The notes below the pieces were generated by a model that was not told the origin of the DNA, made no database searches, and saw only the letters and a program-made list of their open reading frames with translations. From NCBI GenBank assembly GCA_030840805.1, contig JAVEDU010000075.1, positions 1 to 64,000 of the forward strand: a DNA stretch of 64,000 nucleotides, written 5' to 3'. Below, piece by piece: positions 52,747 through 61,881 of this stretch. The translations under genes were made by a program, and so were the position numbers. Source of the DNA: Actinomycetota bacterium (lineage in GTDB: Bacteria; Actinomycetota; Actinomycetes; Mycobacteriales; HKI-0501). The stretch's first letter is position 1. The number at the start of each line of letters is the position of its first letter.

Positions 52747-53540
52747 TACCCTGCGCTCCGCACGGCGACCGGCTCCTCGGCGGGGCTGACCTCGAGCAGG
52801 CTGAACAACTTCGCCCGCAGCGCGTCGAACCGCCTGTCGGTCATGAACTCGGGGCGCCGCGGCCTCGGCTCAGGCACGACCAGCTCCTCGATGATCCGGC
52901 CGGGGCCTTTCCCCATGACCAGCACGCGGTCGGCCCAGAAGATGGCCTCGTCGAGGCTGTGCGTCACCATCACCACGGTCTTGCCGGTGTCGGTGAGGAC
53001 GCGGGACATCTCGATGCCGAGGCGCCGGCGGGACTGCTCGTCGAGCGCGCCGAACGGCTCGTCCATCAGCAGGATCTCCGGCTCCATGGCCAGCGCGCGC
53101 GAGATGGCCACGCGCTGCTGCATGCCGCCGGACAGCTCGGCCGGGTAGGAGTCCGCGACATGCCCGAGCCCCACGAGTTCGAGTTCCTTCAGGGCGCGGG
53201 CCCGCCGCTCCGCCTTCGGCATCCCGGCGAACCGTAGGCCGATCGCCGCGTTGTCCACGACGGACTTCCACGGGAACAGGCTGTAGTCCTGGAAGATGAA
53301 CGCGGCCCGTTCCGGGCGCGGGTCCCGGATCTCCTCACCGCCCACCGCGACGGAGCCGGCGGACGGCCGGAGCATCCCGCCCATGCAGTGCAGCACCGTC
53401 GACTTGCCGCAACCGCTGGGGCCGATCAGGGACACGAACTCCCCGACCTGGACGGTGATGTTGACGTCGGCCACGGCGAGGACCTTGCGGCCGCTCGCGG
53501 TCTCGTAGGTGACGGACAGGTCCTTGACAGTGAGGGTCAC
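52746..53540 (-). CDS. ABC transporter ATP-binding protein (SsuB/TauB-like)
   Basis: A 264-aa ATPase. Walker A GPSGCGKSTVL, Q-loop FQDYSLFPWKSV, signature LSGGMQQRVAISRAL, Walker B LLMDEPFGALDEQ and VTHSLDEA are all present. GTG at 53540 has GAGGAG upstream. Members of this clade import sulfonates, nitrate, pyrimidine precursors or aromatic acids. Confidence 0.93.
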   Translation of the reverse strand: MTLTVKDLSVTYETASGRKVLAVADVNITVQVGEFVSLIGPSGCGKSTVLHCMGGMLRPSAGSVAVGGEEIRDPRPERAAFIFQDYSLFPWKSVVDNAAIGLRFAGMPKAERRARALKELELVGLGHVADSYPAELSGGMQQRVAISRALAMEPEILLMDEPFGALDEQSRRRLGIEMSRVLTDTGKTVVMVTHSLDEAIFWADRVLVMGKGPGRIIEELVVPEPRPRRPEFMTDRRFDALRAKLFSLLEVSPAEEPVAVRSAG

Positions 53541-53572
53541 AGCGTCTCTCCTCCTCGGGACGTCGAGCCGGT

Positions 53573-54397
53573 CTAGCCGGCCAGGCCGGCGGTGACAGCG
53601 GTGCCACGGCTGCCACGCCACCGGTTGAGCCTGTCCTCGACCCGGGACCAGAGGGCCCCGGCGAGGATGGCGGCGAGCGTGACCACGAGCACGACGGCGA
53701 GCACGTAGTCGGTCTGCAGGGTGGTGGAGTACGTGCGGATCAGGTCGCCGATGCCCCCTCGGGACGCCCACAGCTGGGCGATCATCACGCCGAGGAACGC
53801 ATGCTTGACCCCGTACCAGAGCGCCGCGAACAGGCCCGGCAACGCGGCCGGCCCGATCACGTCGACGTACTTGTGGAAGCGGCTCGCGCGGAAGGCCCGG
53901 GCGACCCGGAGGTGGCGGTCCTCCACCAGCTCGATCCCACCCAGGACGTTCACGACGACGTAGAAGAACGCCTCGAACGCACCGAAGGCGGCTGCCGAGG
54001 TTCCGCTGATGCCGAAGACCAGGACGAAGATCGGTATGAAGATCGACTTCGGCGTGGACAGGATGAACAGCAGCGGGGCGAGGAATGCCTTCCGGAGGAC
54101 CTTCGAGCCGCCGAGCACGGCGGCCACCACGATGCCGGCGGACGTGCCGACGATGAAGGCCGTGACGATCGAGATGCCGGTCGAGCTGAACGCCTCGCGG
54201 GCGATCGGGTCCCCGGCGAGCGAGCCGACGGCCTTGACGACCCCGATCGGTCCGGTGAGGAACAGTGGGTCGACCAGGTCGAGCCGGACCACCAGGTCCC
54301 AGACGACGAGGAACCCGACGATGATGAGTGTGCGGATGAGGGTCGCGCGGGCGGCCAGCCGTTCTGCGGCCGACCGCCCGCCGCGGTCGAGGATCAT
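53573..54397 (-). CDS. ABC transporter permease (SsuC/TauC-like)
   Basis: A 274-aa permease with about six segments starting LIRTLIIVGFLVVWDLVV. EAA loop DRHLRVARAFRASRFHKYVDVI. The ATG at 54397 lies 5 bp after the binding-protein stop. Together with the permease at 51994 it probably forms a heterodimeric channel. Confidence 0.9.
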   Translation of the reverse strand: MILDRGGRSAAERLAARATLIRTLIIVGFLVVWDLVVRLDLVDPLFLTGPIGVVKAVGSLAGDPIAREAFSSTGISIVTAFIVGTSAGIVVAAVLGGSKVLRKAFLAPLLFILSTPKSIFIPIFVLVFGISGTSAAAFGAFEAFFYVVVNVLGGIELVEDRHLRVARAFRASRFHKYVDVIGPAALPGLFAALWYGVKHAFLGVMIAQLWASRGGIGDLIRTYSTTLQTDYVLAVVLVVTLAAILAGALWSRVEDRLNRWRGSRGTAVTAGLAG

Positions 54398-54402
54398 CGA
54401 GC

Positions 54403-55392
54403 TCAGCCGATGTCCTGCCAGTACCGGTACATCGACGATGTGTCGAAGTCGCCGGCATCCTTGACCGTGACCCTCACCGCGTCGGCGAGGCCCTTCAGAT
54501 TCTCCTCGGGGATCTTCCCGTCCGGCGAGAGCAGCGGCACGATGGCGTCCACGGAGCGCTTCGCGGTATCGGGATCGTTCTTCCAGTCCTCGACCATGAT
54601 GTCGACGGCCTTGGACGGGTCGTCCTGGAGGATCTTCACGGCCTTGAAGTAGCCCTCGAAGAACGCCTTCACCGCCTCGGGGCGCTCCTTCGCCACGTCG
54701 TCCCGCACGGAGATGGCCTCGAACACGTTGGGACCGACCATCTCGGCCACGCTGCCCATCACGACGCCGTAGCCGTCGTGCTCGGCGGTGAGCGCCGGCT
54801 CGAGGCTCCAGACGAACGCCTGGATGGTGCCGCGCTGGAGACCGGCCAGCAGCGCCTTGAGACTGCCCATCTGGACGATCTTGTAGTCGCTGTCCTTCCA
54901 GCCCAGGGACTCCGCCATCTTGAGCGTCGCGAAGTGGCCGGCCGAGCCGAAGCCGCTGATGCCGATCGACTTGCCCTTGAGGTCCGCGGGCTTCGTCGCC
55001 CCGGAGGTCTTGCCGGCGACGATGTACTGCTCCCACGGCTGGAGGATGCCCGCGGCGACCTTCGCCTTGACGCCGGAGATGATGTCGGCGGCGGCCTTGT
55101 TCCCGGCCTGGACGCTGATCTCGGCCTCGCCGCTCGCCATCGCGGGACCGACCGTCGAGGAGGTCGCGGCGAACGTCTCGACCTTCAGCCCGGTGCCCTC
55201 CCAGACCCCCAGCGAGTTGCCGGCCTCCGCGGCGATGAAGGGCAGCGACTGGCCCTCGCTCAGCACGACCCGCAGGGTGCCGAGGCCACTGTCCGCCTCG
55301 GCGTCGCCCCCGCCACCACACCCGGCGAGTGCCAGGACAGCGCACGTCAGTCCTGCGGAGAGTCGAGCTCTCGGTGTTCCGAAACGTGCCAT
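54403..55392 (-). CDS. ABC transporter substrate-binding lipoprotein (SsuA/THI5-like)
   Basis: Binding protein of 329 aa with lipobox LALAGC (Cys about residue 25). VVLSEGQSLPFIAAEAGNSLGVWEGTGLKVE at the start of the mature part, then DLKGKSIGISGFGSAGHF and LKALLAGLQRGTIQAFV are typical of the NMT1/SsuA fold for small organic ligands. ATG at 55392 has AAGGAG at 9 nt; a GTG six bases upstream is less well placed. First gene of the importer, divergent from nicF, so the importer probably brings in the pyridine-pathway substrate. Confidence 0.9.
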   Translation of the reverse strand: MARFGTPRARLSAGLTCAVLALAGCGGGGDAEADSGLGTLRVVLSEGQSLPFIAAEAGNSLGVWEGTGLKVETFAATSSTVGPAMASGEAEISVQAGNKAAADIISGVKAKVAAGILQPWEQYIVAGKTSGATKPADLKGKSIGISGFGSAGHFATLKMAESLGWKDSDYKIVQMGSLKALLAGLQRGTIQAFVWSLEPALTAEHDGYGVVMGSVAEMVGPNVFEAISVRDDVAKERPEAVKAFFEGYFKAVKILQDDPSKAVDIMVEDWKNDPDTAKRSVDAIVPLLSPDGKIPEENLKGLADAVRVTVKDAGDFDTSSMYRYWQDIG

Positions 55393-55456
55393 GTACACGG
55401 GCTCCTTCGTGAAGTACGTCGCTCCTCGGAGCTACGTGCCGACCGCCTAGGCGCTT

Positions 55457-55487
55457 CTGTATGCAGCGAAGTACATGTGCGTACAGT
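55457..55487. promoter_or_regulatory. Operator region between the ABC importer and nicF
   Basis: CTGTATGCAG (55457-55466) lies inside a 16-bp block (55453-55468) identical to 50346-50361. It is followed by GTACATGTGCGTACAG. A TTGACA on the minus strand (55494-55489) could serve the importer. The site is placed to control both directions. Confidence 0.6.
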
Positions 55488-55520
55488 TGTCAACGGTGGC
55501 GCGAAATCCAGGGAGGCACA

Positions 55521-56204
55521 ATGCACTGGGATACATACCTGTCTGAGCAGGACCGGCTCGTCATGGCGCAGGCCGGATACGGGTCACGAGGGCGACGGGG
55601 CGTGCGTCCCGCACTCCTGGTCATCGACGTGACGTACGCCTTTTGCGGGGACCGACCGGAGCCCGTGCTCGAGTCCATCAAGCGCTGGCGGAACTCCAGC
55701 GGCGAGGCCGCCTGGGCGGCCGTCGCGCACGTCCGGGAACTGCTCGACGGCGCGCGAGCCGCCGGCGCGCCGGTCATCTACACCCGCGGGCTGGGCGCCA
55801 CCGTCCCGTCGGGACGGTGGGCGGACAAGAACACGCGGGCGCGCGAGGACCACGACGACCATCACGAGATCCTGCGGGAGATCGCCCCGCGCGACGGCGA
55901 ACCGGTGCTGCGCAAGGCCAAACCGAGCGGCTTCTTCGGGACGCCGCTGGCGAGCCTGCTGGTGGACGCGGGTGCCGACTCGCTGATCGTCTGCGGCGGG
56001 ACGACGAGCGGCTGCGTCAGGGCGACCGTGGTGGACGGCTTCTCGTACAACTATCCGGTCGCCGTCGCCGCGGACGCGTGCTTCGACCGGGTGGAGGCGT
56101 CACACTGGATCGGCCTGTTCGACATGGAGATGAAGTACGCCGACGTCCTGCCGACCGCCGACGTCCTCACCCATCTCCGCGGCGAACCGGGCGCACCCGC
56201 CTGA
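55521..56204 (+). CDS. nicF: Maleamate amidohydrolase (isochorismatase-like cysteine hydrolase)
   Basis: Converts maleamate to maleate plus ammonia, the penultimate step of the maleamate pyridine pathway. The 227-aa protein has the catalytic triad of the family: Asp36 in LLVIDVTYAF, Lys132 in VLRKAKPSGFFGT and Cys165 in GGTTSGCVRATVVDG. The SGCVRAxVVDxxSxN and KYADV stretches match NicF rather than plain isochorismatases. N-carbamoylsarcosine amidase is the main alternative, but the neighbouring nicX, nicD and nicE make maleamate more likely. ATG at 55521 follows GGGAGG. Divergent from the importer under a shared operator. Confidence 0.85.
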   Translation: MHWDTYLSEQDRLVMAQAGYGSRGRRGVRPALLVIDVTYAFCGDRPEPVLESIKRWRNSSGEAAWAAVAHVRELLDGARAAGAPVIYTRGLGATVPSGRWADKNTRAREDHDDHHEILREIAPRDGEPVLRKAKPSGFFGTPLASLLVDAGADSLIVCGGTTSGCVRATVVDGFSYNYPVAVAADACFDRVEASHWIGLFDMEMKYADVLPTADVLTHLRGEPGAPA

Positions 56205-56228
56205 CGGCGCCCGGCCGGACCCGGTCCT

Positions 56229-56281
56229 CGACCACGGGCCGTCGGGACGCACCTCGGGTGCGACCCGACGGCCGTGGGTCG
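56229..56281. terminator. Long bidirectional hairpin between converging nicF and the Mo subunit gene
   Basis: Two arms of about 17 bp (CGACCACGGGCCGTCGGG and its near complement) enclose an inner CGCACC/GGTGCG stem, giving one long hairpin. It sits between the stops of two converging genes and probably ends both transcripts. Confidence 0.65.
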
Positions 56282-56331
56282 CCCCCGGCGCGGGGGCGTA
56301 TCGCCCGGGGCGCCACGCGATCCGCCGCGCC

Positions 56332-58704
56332 TCACCGCCCGCGCATCGCCTGCCAGACCACCTCGGGCGTCAGCGGAAGGGTGTCGAGCTCGACGCCGAA
56401 GTCCACCAGCGCGTCGCAGAGCGCGTTCGCGATCGCCGCCGCCGGTGGGATCGTCCCCACCTCCCCCACGCCGCGGATCCCGAACGGGGTGACGGGCGAC
56501 GGCACCTCGGTGTGCAGCAGCTCGATCGGCGGGACGTCCGGCGCCGCCGGCGCGAAGTAGTCCATCATCGTGCCGTTCACGAGCTGGCCGGTGTCCGCGT
56601 CGTACCGCAGCTCCTCGCCGAGCGCCGCGCCCAGCCCCTGCACGAGCGCGCCGCGCACCTGGCCCTCGACGACCATCGGGTTCACCGCGGTCCCGCAGTC
56701 GTGCACCAGCACGAACCGCTCGACATCGAACTCCCCGGTGTCCGGATCGACCGAGACGAGCGCCGCCGCGGTGCCGAAGGAGTACGCCGCGTCGGTCGGC
56801 TCGAAATGCGCCGTCGCCTCCAGCCCCGGCTCCTCCTCCGGCGGGATCCCCTGGCCGAGGATCGCCGCCGTGAACACGTCCGCCAGCGGAACCGACACCG
56901 CGGGATCGTCCCGCCGCCGGACCACCGTGCCGGCCACCTCGACGTCCTCCGCGCCACACTCCAGGATCCACGCGGCGAGCCGCAGGGTCTTGGCCTGCAG
57001 CGCCTCGCTCGCCGCCGTCAGCGCCCCGGCGGCGGCGATCATCGTCCGGGAGGCGAAGGCACCGGTGTTCAGCGGTGAGGCGCCGGTGTCGCCGGCGTGC
57101 ACCTTCACCGCGTCGTACGCGATGCCGAAGACCTCGCCGACGACCTGGGCGAAGGCCGTCTCGCTGCTCTGCCCCATCGTCGACACGCCGGTGTAGACGT
57201 CGATGCCCCCGGACCGGTTCGCCCGCAGGGTCACGCTCTCGTGGGCACCGAACTGGGACCCGCGGCGGGCCAGGAACCGCGAGCTCGCGTACCCCGTCCG
57301 CTCCACGAAGGACGACAGCCCGATCCCGACGAGGCGACCGTCGGCGCGGGGGACGCGCGGTGCGGCGCGGTGGGCGTCGTAGTCGATCGCCTCGGCGGCC
57401 ATCCGCAGACAGAGCTCGTAGTCGCCGCTGTCGTACACCGCGCCGGCCGGGTTCCGCCACGGCAGGTCCTCCGGTCGCAGCATGTTCTTCGCCCGCAGCT
57501 CCAGTGGGTCGATACCGAGCCGCCGGGCAAGCCGGTCGATGAGACGCTCACAGGCGAAGTTCACCTCGGGTTGACCGTACCCCCGGTACGCCCCGATGGG
57601 TGTCTTGTTGGTGAGGACGACCCGGCGCTCGACGTACCCGTCGTCCACCTTGTACGGACCGGTGAAGACCACACTGGACAGCTGGGCCGACCCGAAGGAC
57701 GAGTTCCACCCCCCGAGGTCCGTGGCGTACGTGTCGGTGATCGCGACGATCTGCCCGTCGGACCGGGCGGCGATGCGGTAGTCGTGGGTCGCCTCCCGGG
57801 CGTGCGTGGTGGCCCGGAAGTGCTCCATCCGGTCCTCGACCCACTTCACCGGGCGGCGCAGCGCCATGGCGTGGAGACACGCGAGGACGTCTTCGGGATA
57901 GATCCCGAGCTTCAGCCCGAAGCCACCGCCGACATCGGAGGCGACGGCCCGGATGTCGCTCTCCGGCAGGGACAGCACCTCGGCGAGCTGCTTGCGGACG
58001 AGGTGCGGCACCTGGGTGGAACTGTGGACGGTGAGCTCACGCGCGCCCGGCCGCCACTCCGCCACGATCCCCCGTGTCTCCATCGGGAGACCGGTCACCC
58101 GGTTGATCCGGAACCGGCCCTCGACGACGACGTCCGCCGCCGCGACCCGGGCCTCCGGGTCACCGGTGCCCTCCGGGTTGGACACCATGAGGTTGCGCTC
58201 CACCAGGCCCGGGTGGACCTGCGGAGCGCCGGGCTCGAGCGCCGCCATCGCGTCGCTGACGTGCGGGATCGGCTCGTAGTCGATCTCGATGAGCTCCAGC
58301 GCGTCCTCGGCGACGGCGCGGCTCGTCGCCACCACGCTGACCACCGGCTCGCCCTCGTAGCGCACGACGTCCCCGGCGAGGGCGTAGTACGGCAGCGCCG
58401 GCGCGCCGGGCACCGGACGCAACACGGTCAGCGGCCGGGTCGCGCTCCGCACGTCGGCCCCGACGAGGATGTGGCGCACGCCCTCCAGCTCGGCCGCGAG
58501 ACCGAGGTCGATGCCCAGGATCCGGGCGTGCGGGTACGGAGAGCGGCCGACGGCCATCTCCAGGGCGTGCGCGGGCTCGATGTCGTCGGTGAAGCGCCCG
58601 TCTCCCCGCAGGAGCCGGTCGTCCTCCTTGCGGGCGGCGCTCGTGCCGAGGAGCGAGGTCCGGCCCTCGGCGGGGGCGGACCGCTGTTCCAGGGTCCCGG
58701 TCAT
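56332..58704 (-). CDS. Molybdenum hydroxylase, large subunit (pyridine operon)
   Basis: CoxL/NdhL-like molybdopterin subunit, 790 aa. Begins LLGTSAARKEDDRLLRGDGRFTDD; motifs include ASDVGGGFGLKLGIYPEDV, AYRGYGQPEVNFACE (not the AYRCSFR of true CO dehydrogenases), TGVSTMGQSSETAFAQV and the catalytic Glu in FGIRGVGEVGTIPPAAAI. It pairs with the adjacent iron-sulphur subunit and the FAD subunit at the right edge. In this operon the expected reaction is hydroxylation of a pyridine ring carbon next to nitrogen. ATGA overlap with its upstream gene. Confidence 0.93.
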   Translation of the reverse strand: MTGTLEQRSAPAEGRTSLLGTSAARKEDDRLLRGDGRFTDDIEPAHALEMAVGRSPYPHARILGIDLGLAAELEGVRHILVGADVRSATRPLTVLRPVPGAPALPYYALAGDVVRYEGEPVVSVVATSRAVAEDALELIEIDYEPIPHVSDAMAALEPGAPQVHPGLVERNLMVSNPEGTGDPEARVAAADVVVEGRFRINRVTGLPMETRGIVAEWRPGARELTVHSSTQVPHLVRKQLAEVLSLPESDIRAVASDVGGGFGLKLGIYPEDVLACLHAMALRRPVKWVEDRMEHFRATTHAREATHDYRIAARSDGQIVAITDTYATDLGGWNSSFGSAQLSSVVFTGPYKVDDGYVERRVVLTNKTPIGAYRGYGQPEVNFACERLIDRLARRLGIDPLELRAKNMLRPEDLPWRNPAGAVYDSGDYELCLRMAAEAIDYDAHRAAPRVPRADGRLVGIGLSSFVERTGYASSRFLARRGSQFGAHESVTLRANRSGGIDVYTGVSTMGQSSETAFAQVVGEVFGIAYDAVKVHAGDTGASPLNTGAFASRTMIAAAGALTAASEALQAKTLRLAAWILECGAEDVEVAGTVVRRRDDPAVSVPLADVFTAAILGQGIPPEEEPGLEATAHFEPTDAAYSFGTAAALVSVDPDTGEFDVERFVLVHDCGTAVNPMVVEGQVRGALVQGLGAALGEELRYDADTGQLVNGTMMDYFAPAAPDVPPIELLHTEVPSPVTPFGIRGVGEVGTIPPAAAIANALCDALVDFGVELDTLPLTPEVVWQAMRGR

Positions 58705-59201
58705 CGGGCGGCCCGGGCCGCGTCGTCCGCCGCCGTCGCGTCGAGGTGGCGGGCGATGGCCTTGACGATGGGGTCGTAGCCGGTGCAGCGGCAGAGCACG
58801 CCGGCGATCTCCTCGCGGATCTCCGGCTCGGACAGCCGTTCCCCGCGGTCGGTCAGCGCCGTCACGGTCATCAGGAAGCCCGGCGTGCAGAACCCGCACT
58901 GCAGCGCGTGCGCGTCCTTGAACGCCTGCTGCAACGGGTGGAGCCGGTCGCCGGTCGCCAGCGACTCGACGGTCCGGACCGTGCACCCGTCCAGCTGGGC
59001 GGCGAACAACAGGCAGGACTTCACCGCATCGCCGTCGACGAGCACGGTGCACATGCCGCAGACGCCCTGCTCGCAACCGACATGGGTGCCCGTGAGCCCC
59101 ACTCGATGGCGCAGGAAGTCCGCGGCATGCAGCCGGGGTGGCACGCGTGCGGTGACGGTCTCACCGTTCACGGTCACCGTGACGTCGACGTCGTCGGTCA
59201 T
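58701..59201 (-). CDS. Molybdenum hydroxylase, [2Fe-2S] subunit (pyridine operon)
   Basis: A 166-aa CoxS-like subunit. First cluster in VGCEQGVCGMCTVLVDG (about 43-60), second in CGFCTPG and LCRCTGYDPIV (about 105-150); all eight Cys present. ATG at 59201 has GAGGAG upstream; 33 bp separate it from nicX. Confidence 0.95.
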   Translation of the reverse strand: MTDDVDVTVTVNGETVTARVPPRLHAADFLRHRVGLTGTHVGCEQGVCGMCTVLVDGDAVKSCLLFAAQLDGCTVRTVESLATGDRLHPLQQAFKDAHALQCGFCTPGFLMTVTALTDRGERLSEPEIREEIAGVLCRCTGYDPIVKAIARHLDATAADDAARAAR

Positions 59202-59234
59202 CTGTTCAAAGCTCCTCGGGTCCGGTGCGCTCGT

Positions 59235-60269
59235 TCAGCCGAGACGGCTGGACGGCCACATCTCCTTGACGACGACGTCGCCGTCCACCACGACCGGCTC
59301 GTCGTCGAGGAAGAGGCTGGCGCCGCGCATCGGGATGTCGAAGTGGCATGGGGTGTTGTTCGGTCCACCGAGCTCGTTGTTCGGGCCGATCGAGAACATC
59401 ACGTTGCCGAAGAACGACCGCAGCTCCATCCCCATCCCGCCCGGGAACTGGTGGAGGCCGTGCCACTTCGCCCGCTCGTCCAGCCCCCAGCCGACGTGCG
59501 ACATGCCGTACCCGCGGGGGTCCTCGAACGACTTGATGTACGAGGAGAGGAAGTCCGCGTCGAGCTCACCACGGATGTCGGTGACGAAGCCCTTCTCGAT
59601 CGTGAGGGTGACCGGGCTCTGCACGTACGTGTTGAAGGGCAGCAGGACATCGCCGGGCGCGAGCACGATCTGACCGTCCACACCGTCGTCGGCACCGCCG
59701 GTGAAGACGAACGCCGCCGGCCAGTGGTCCCACCGGCCGGGCTGGTCGGTGTAGCCGTACTCGCTCATCGTCGGGTAGACCCCGAGCTGGTACGTGACAT
59801 CGGTGCCGTGCGGGCTGGTGATCCGCATCGACTTCGCCTTCGCCAGCAGCTCGGCGCCGACCTCCACGCGCTCCCGGAGCTCCCTGGTCGGGAACAGCCG
59901 GGCGAGCAGCGGCGCGGGCTCGACCGCGGTGAGGATGCGGGTCCCCGCGCCCTGGACCGCGAACTGCTCGTCGCTGAAGAGCAGGAAGACGAGGTCCACC
60001 ACCATGTCGGCGCGCTTCAGCGCCTCGACCGCCTCGGCGTTACCCGCCAGCTCGGACGCGCCGACCACCCAGGCGCCGGACGAGGGCTGCGGCTCCTGGA
60101 GTCGCATGTGGTAGGTCTTCGCGCCCAGGCTGCGGGCGGCATACAGGAACGCATCCGCGTAGTCGAGACGCTCGTTGCCCTGGGAGAGCACGACGACTGT
60201 CTCGCCCTCGTGCACGGCGCTCAGTTCGAGCTGGCGCCGGCACATCTCGTTGAGCATGCTCTGGTCCAT
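59235..60269 (-). CDS. nicX: 2,5-dihydroxypyridine 5,6-dioxygenase
   Basis: Non-haem Fe(II) extradiol-type dioxygenase opening 2,5-dihydroxypyridine to N-formylmaleamate. The 344-aa length matches NicX (about 350). The iron ligands known for the family correspond to His258 in YGMSHVGWGL and His309/Asp311 in NTPCHFDIPM. Other family blocks are SEYGYTDQPGRWDHWP, LPFNTYVQSPVTLTIEKGF and FFGNVMFSIGPNNELGG. Aminopeptidase-like annotations given to this fold are less likely given nicD and nicE next door. ATG at 60269, 8 bp after nicD. Confidence 0.92.
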   Translation of the reverse strand: MDQSMLNEMCRRQLELSAVHEGETVVVLSQGNERLDYADAFLYAARSLGAKTYHMRLQEPQPSSGAWVVGASELAGNAEAVEALKRADMVVDLVFLLFSDEQFAVQGAGTRILTAVEPAPLLARLFPTRELRERVEVGAELLAKAKSMRITSPHGTDVTYQLGVYPTMSEYGYTDQPGRWDHWPAAFVFTGGADDGVDGQIVLAPGDVLLPFNTYVQSPVTLTIEKGFVTDIRGELDADFLSSYIKSFEDPRGYGMSHVGWGLDERAKWHGLHQFPGGMGMELRSFFGNVMFSIGPNNELGGPNNTPCHFDIPMRGASLFLDDEPVVVDGDVVVKEMWPSSRLG

Positions 60270-60277
60270 GGTGGCTC

Positions 60278-61114
60278 CTAACGGTCGGAGGGGTCGGCCG
60301 GATCGGGCAGGAGAACGGGGCGCACGGCGTCGAGGAAGCCGGGCAGGTTGTCCCACGGCACCATGTGGCCGGCGCCGGGAACGGTGACGATGTCGAGGGC
60401 CGGGTTGGCCCGCCGCAGGTCCTCGGCGGCCGACTCGGGCACGACGGGGCTGTCGCCGCCGCGGATCAGCACGGCGGGCTGCCGCAACTCGCGCCAGTAG
60501 CCGAGGACGTCCTCGGACTCGAAGCCCGCGTGGGTCTCCAGTACCGCGGTCTCGTCGCAGGTCGCCAGCACCTCGGCGCGCAACTGGAGCTCGCGGTCCG
60601 GCCACTTCGGATAGAAGCGCCGGACCTCCGCGGCCGTCGTGCCGCGCTGCGCCTCGTGCAGCTGCTCGAGGAACGCCTCGCGGCTCGTCGGGTAGGGACC
60701 TCGATCGGGACCGGAGACCGGCGGATCGACGAGCAGGAGCGGACCGTGGTCGTCGGGCGCGTGCAGCACGGCGTACGCGAGGGCGATCCGTGCCCCGAGC
60801 GAGTGGCCCAGGATCGTCGGCCGCCGCAGGCCGAGCGCGCCGACGAGGCCCGCGACGTCGGCGGCATAGTCGGTCAGCCGGTACCCGCCGGACGGAGCGC
60901 GGTCGGTCCCTCCCCGGCCGCGGAGGTCCGGCACGTGTACCCGGTAGCCGAGCTCGGCGAGCAGGACGGCGAGGAAGTCGGCGGTCGGCGCCGGGCTGGT
61001 GATGCCGGGCAGGATCAGCAGCTCCGGCCGGCCGATCTCGCCGTAACGGAGAACGTGGTGGCGCAGCCCGTTCGCCTCGACGTCGATGCCCCGGCCCGCG
61101 ATCTCGACGGTCAC
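60278..61114 (-). CDS. nicD: N-formylmaleamate deformylase
   Basis: Alpha/beta hydrolase removing formate from N-formylmaleamate to give maleamate. The 278-aa protein has the catalytic Ser105 in ILGHSLGAR, Asp130 in LLVDPPVSGP and His250 in PGAGHMVPWDNLPGF. The NicD-specific stretches ANGLRHHVLRYG, ILPGITSPA and VDPPVSGPDRGPYPS are clear. GTG at 61114 overlaps the nicE stop as GTGA. It follows in pathway order between nicX and nicE. Confidence 0.92.
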   Translation of the reverse strand: MTVEIAGRGIDVEANGLRHHVLRYGEIGRPELLILPGITSPAPTADFLAVLLAELGYRVHVPDLRGRGGTDRAPSGGYRLTDYAADVAGLVGALGLRRPTILGHSLGARIALAYAVLHAPDDHGPLLLVDPPVSGPDRGPYPTSREAFLEQLHEAQRGTTAAEVRRFYPKWPDRELQLRAEVLATCDETAVLETHAGFESEDVLGYWRELRQPAVLIRGGDSPVVPESAAEDLRRANPALDIVTVPGAGHMVPWDNLPGFLDAVRPVLLPDPADPSDR

Positions 61115-61881
61115 GAGACGACCCGGACGGCCGTGGACAGCGCGGCGCCGGCGTCGCGAACCTGCGGCTCCAGTCCGAGGGCCAGCAGGATCTCCCGCGT
61201 GGTCGCGGTGGCGGCGGTGACCACCGGCAGCCCGAGAGCGTCCTCAACCGCCTGCACCGCGGGCAGCGACGGCATCTGGACGCAGGCCGACAGGACGATG
61301 CCGTCCACCCCGGTGGTGTCGAGGCGGGCGACGTGGTCCCGAAGTTTCGCCGGGTCGAGCCGGCCCACCGCGCAGTTGTCCGTCACCGAGAGACTCACAC
61401 TGTCCGCGACGCTGATGCCGGCGTCCTCGAGGTAGCCGACCACCAGCCCGGTCAGGGCGGGCAGGTACGGGGCGACGACGGCGACCCGCCGCAGCCCGAG
61501 CTCGGTCAGGGTTCGCACCAGCGCACCGGCGCTGCTCGTCATCGGCGCGGTCGAGGACCGGCCGGCGGCGAGCACCGCGCGCAGGCGGTCCTCGACCTCG
61601 ACGTGCGCGCCGGGGCCCTGCGCCATCACGGCGACCAGGCACGCGTAGGCGACGACGTCCACGTCCGCGTCCCCGAGCTCCGCGGCGCACCGGTCGCTGT
61701 CGGCGACCATCCGGGCGAGCGACTCGGCGTCGACGGTGTGGAGCCGAGCGCGGCTGCTGTGGAACGTCACCGACGTCCCGTACTGCTCGCCGTGCCGCCG
61801 CAGCAGCTCGGGGATCTCGGTTTCCATCGTCGTGTTCGAGCTCGGGACGATCAGCCCGACCCGGCGGGTCCTGTTGCTCAT
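61111..61881 (-). CDS. nicE: Maleate cis-trans isomerase
   Basis: Asp/Glu racemase superfamily enzyme converting maleate to fumarate. The 256-aa protein has IVPSSNTTMETEIPELL at the N-terminus, Cys81 in VVAYACLVAVMA and Cys200 in LSACVQMPSLPAVQ, the two catalytic cysteines of the family. Last step of the pathway, feeding the TCA cycle. ATG at 61881 makes an ATGA overlap with the HD-domain gene. Confidence 0.93.
   Translation of the reverse strand: MSNRTRRVGLIVPSSNTTMETEIPELLRRHGEQYGTSVTFHSSRARLHTVDAESLARMVADSDRCAAELGDADVDVVAYACLVAVMAQGPGAHVEVEDRLRAVLAAGRSSTAPMTSSAGALVRTLTELGLRRVAVVAPYLPALTGLVVGYLEDAGISVADSVSLSVTDNCAVGRLDPAKLRDHVARLDTTGVDGIVLSACVQMPSLPAVQAVEDALGLPVVTAATATTREILLALGLEPQVRDAGAALSTAVRVVS

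Noticed and set aside
59235-60269. Leucyl aminopeptidase (M29-like) for the nicX frame
   Set aside because: The NicX blocks, iron-ligand positions and neighbours nicD and nicE fit the dioxygenase much better.
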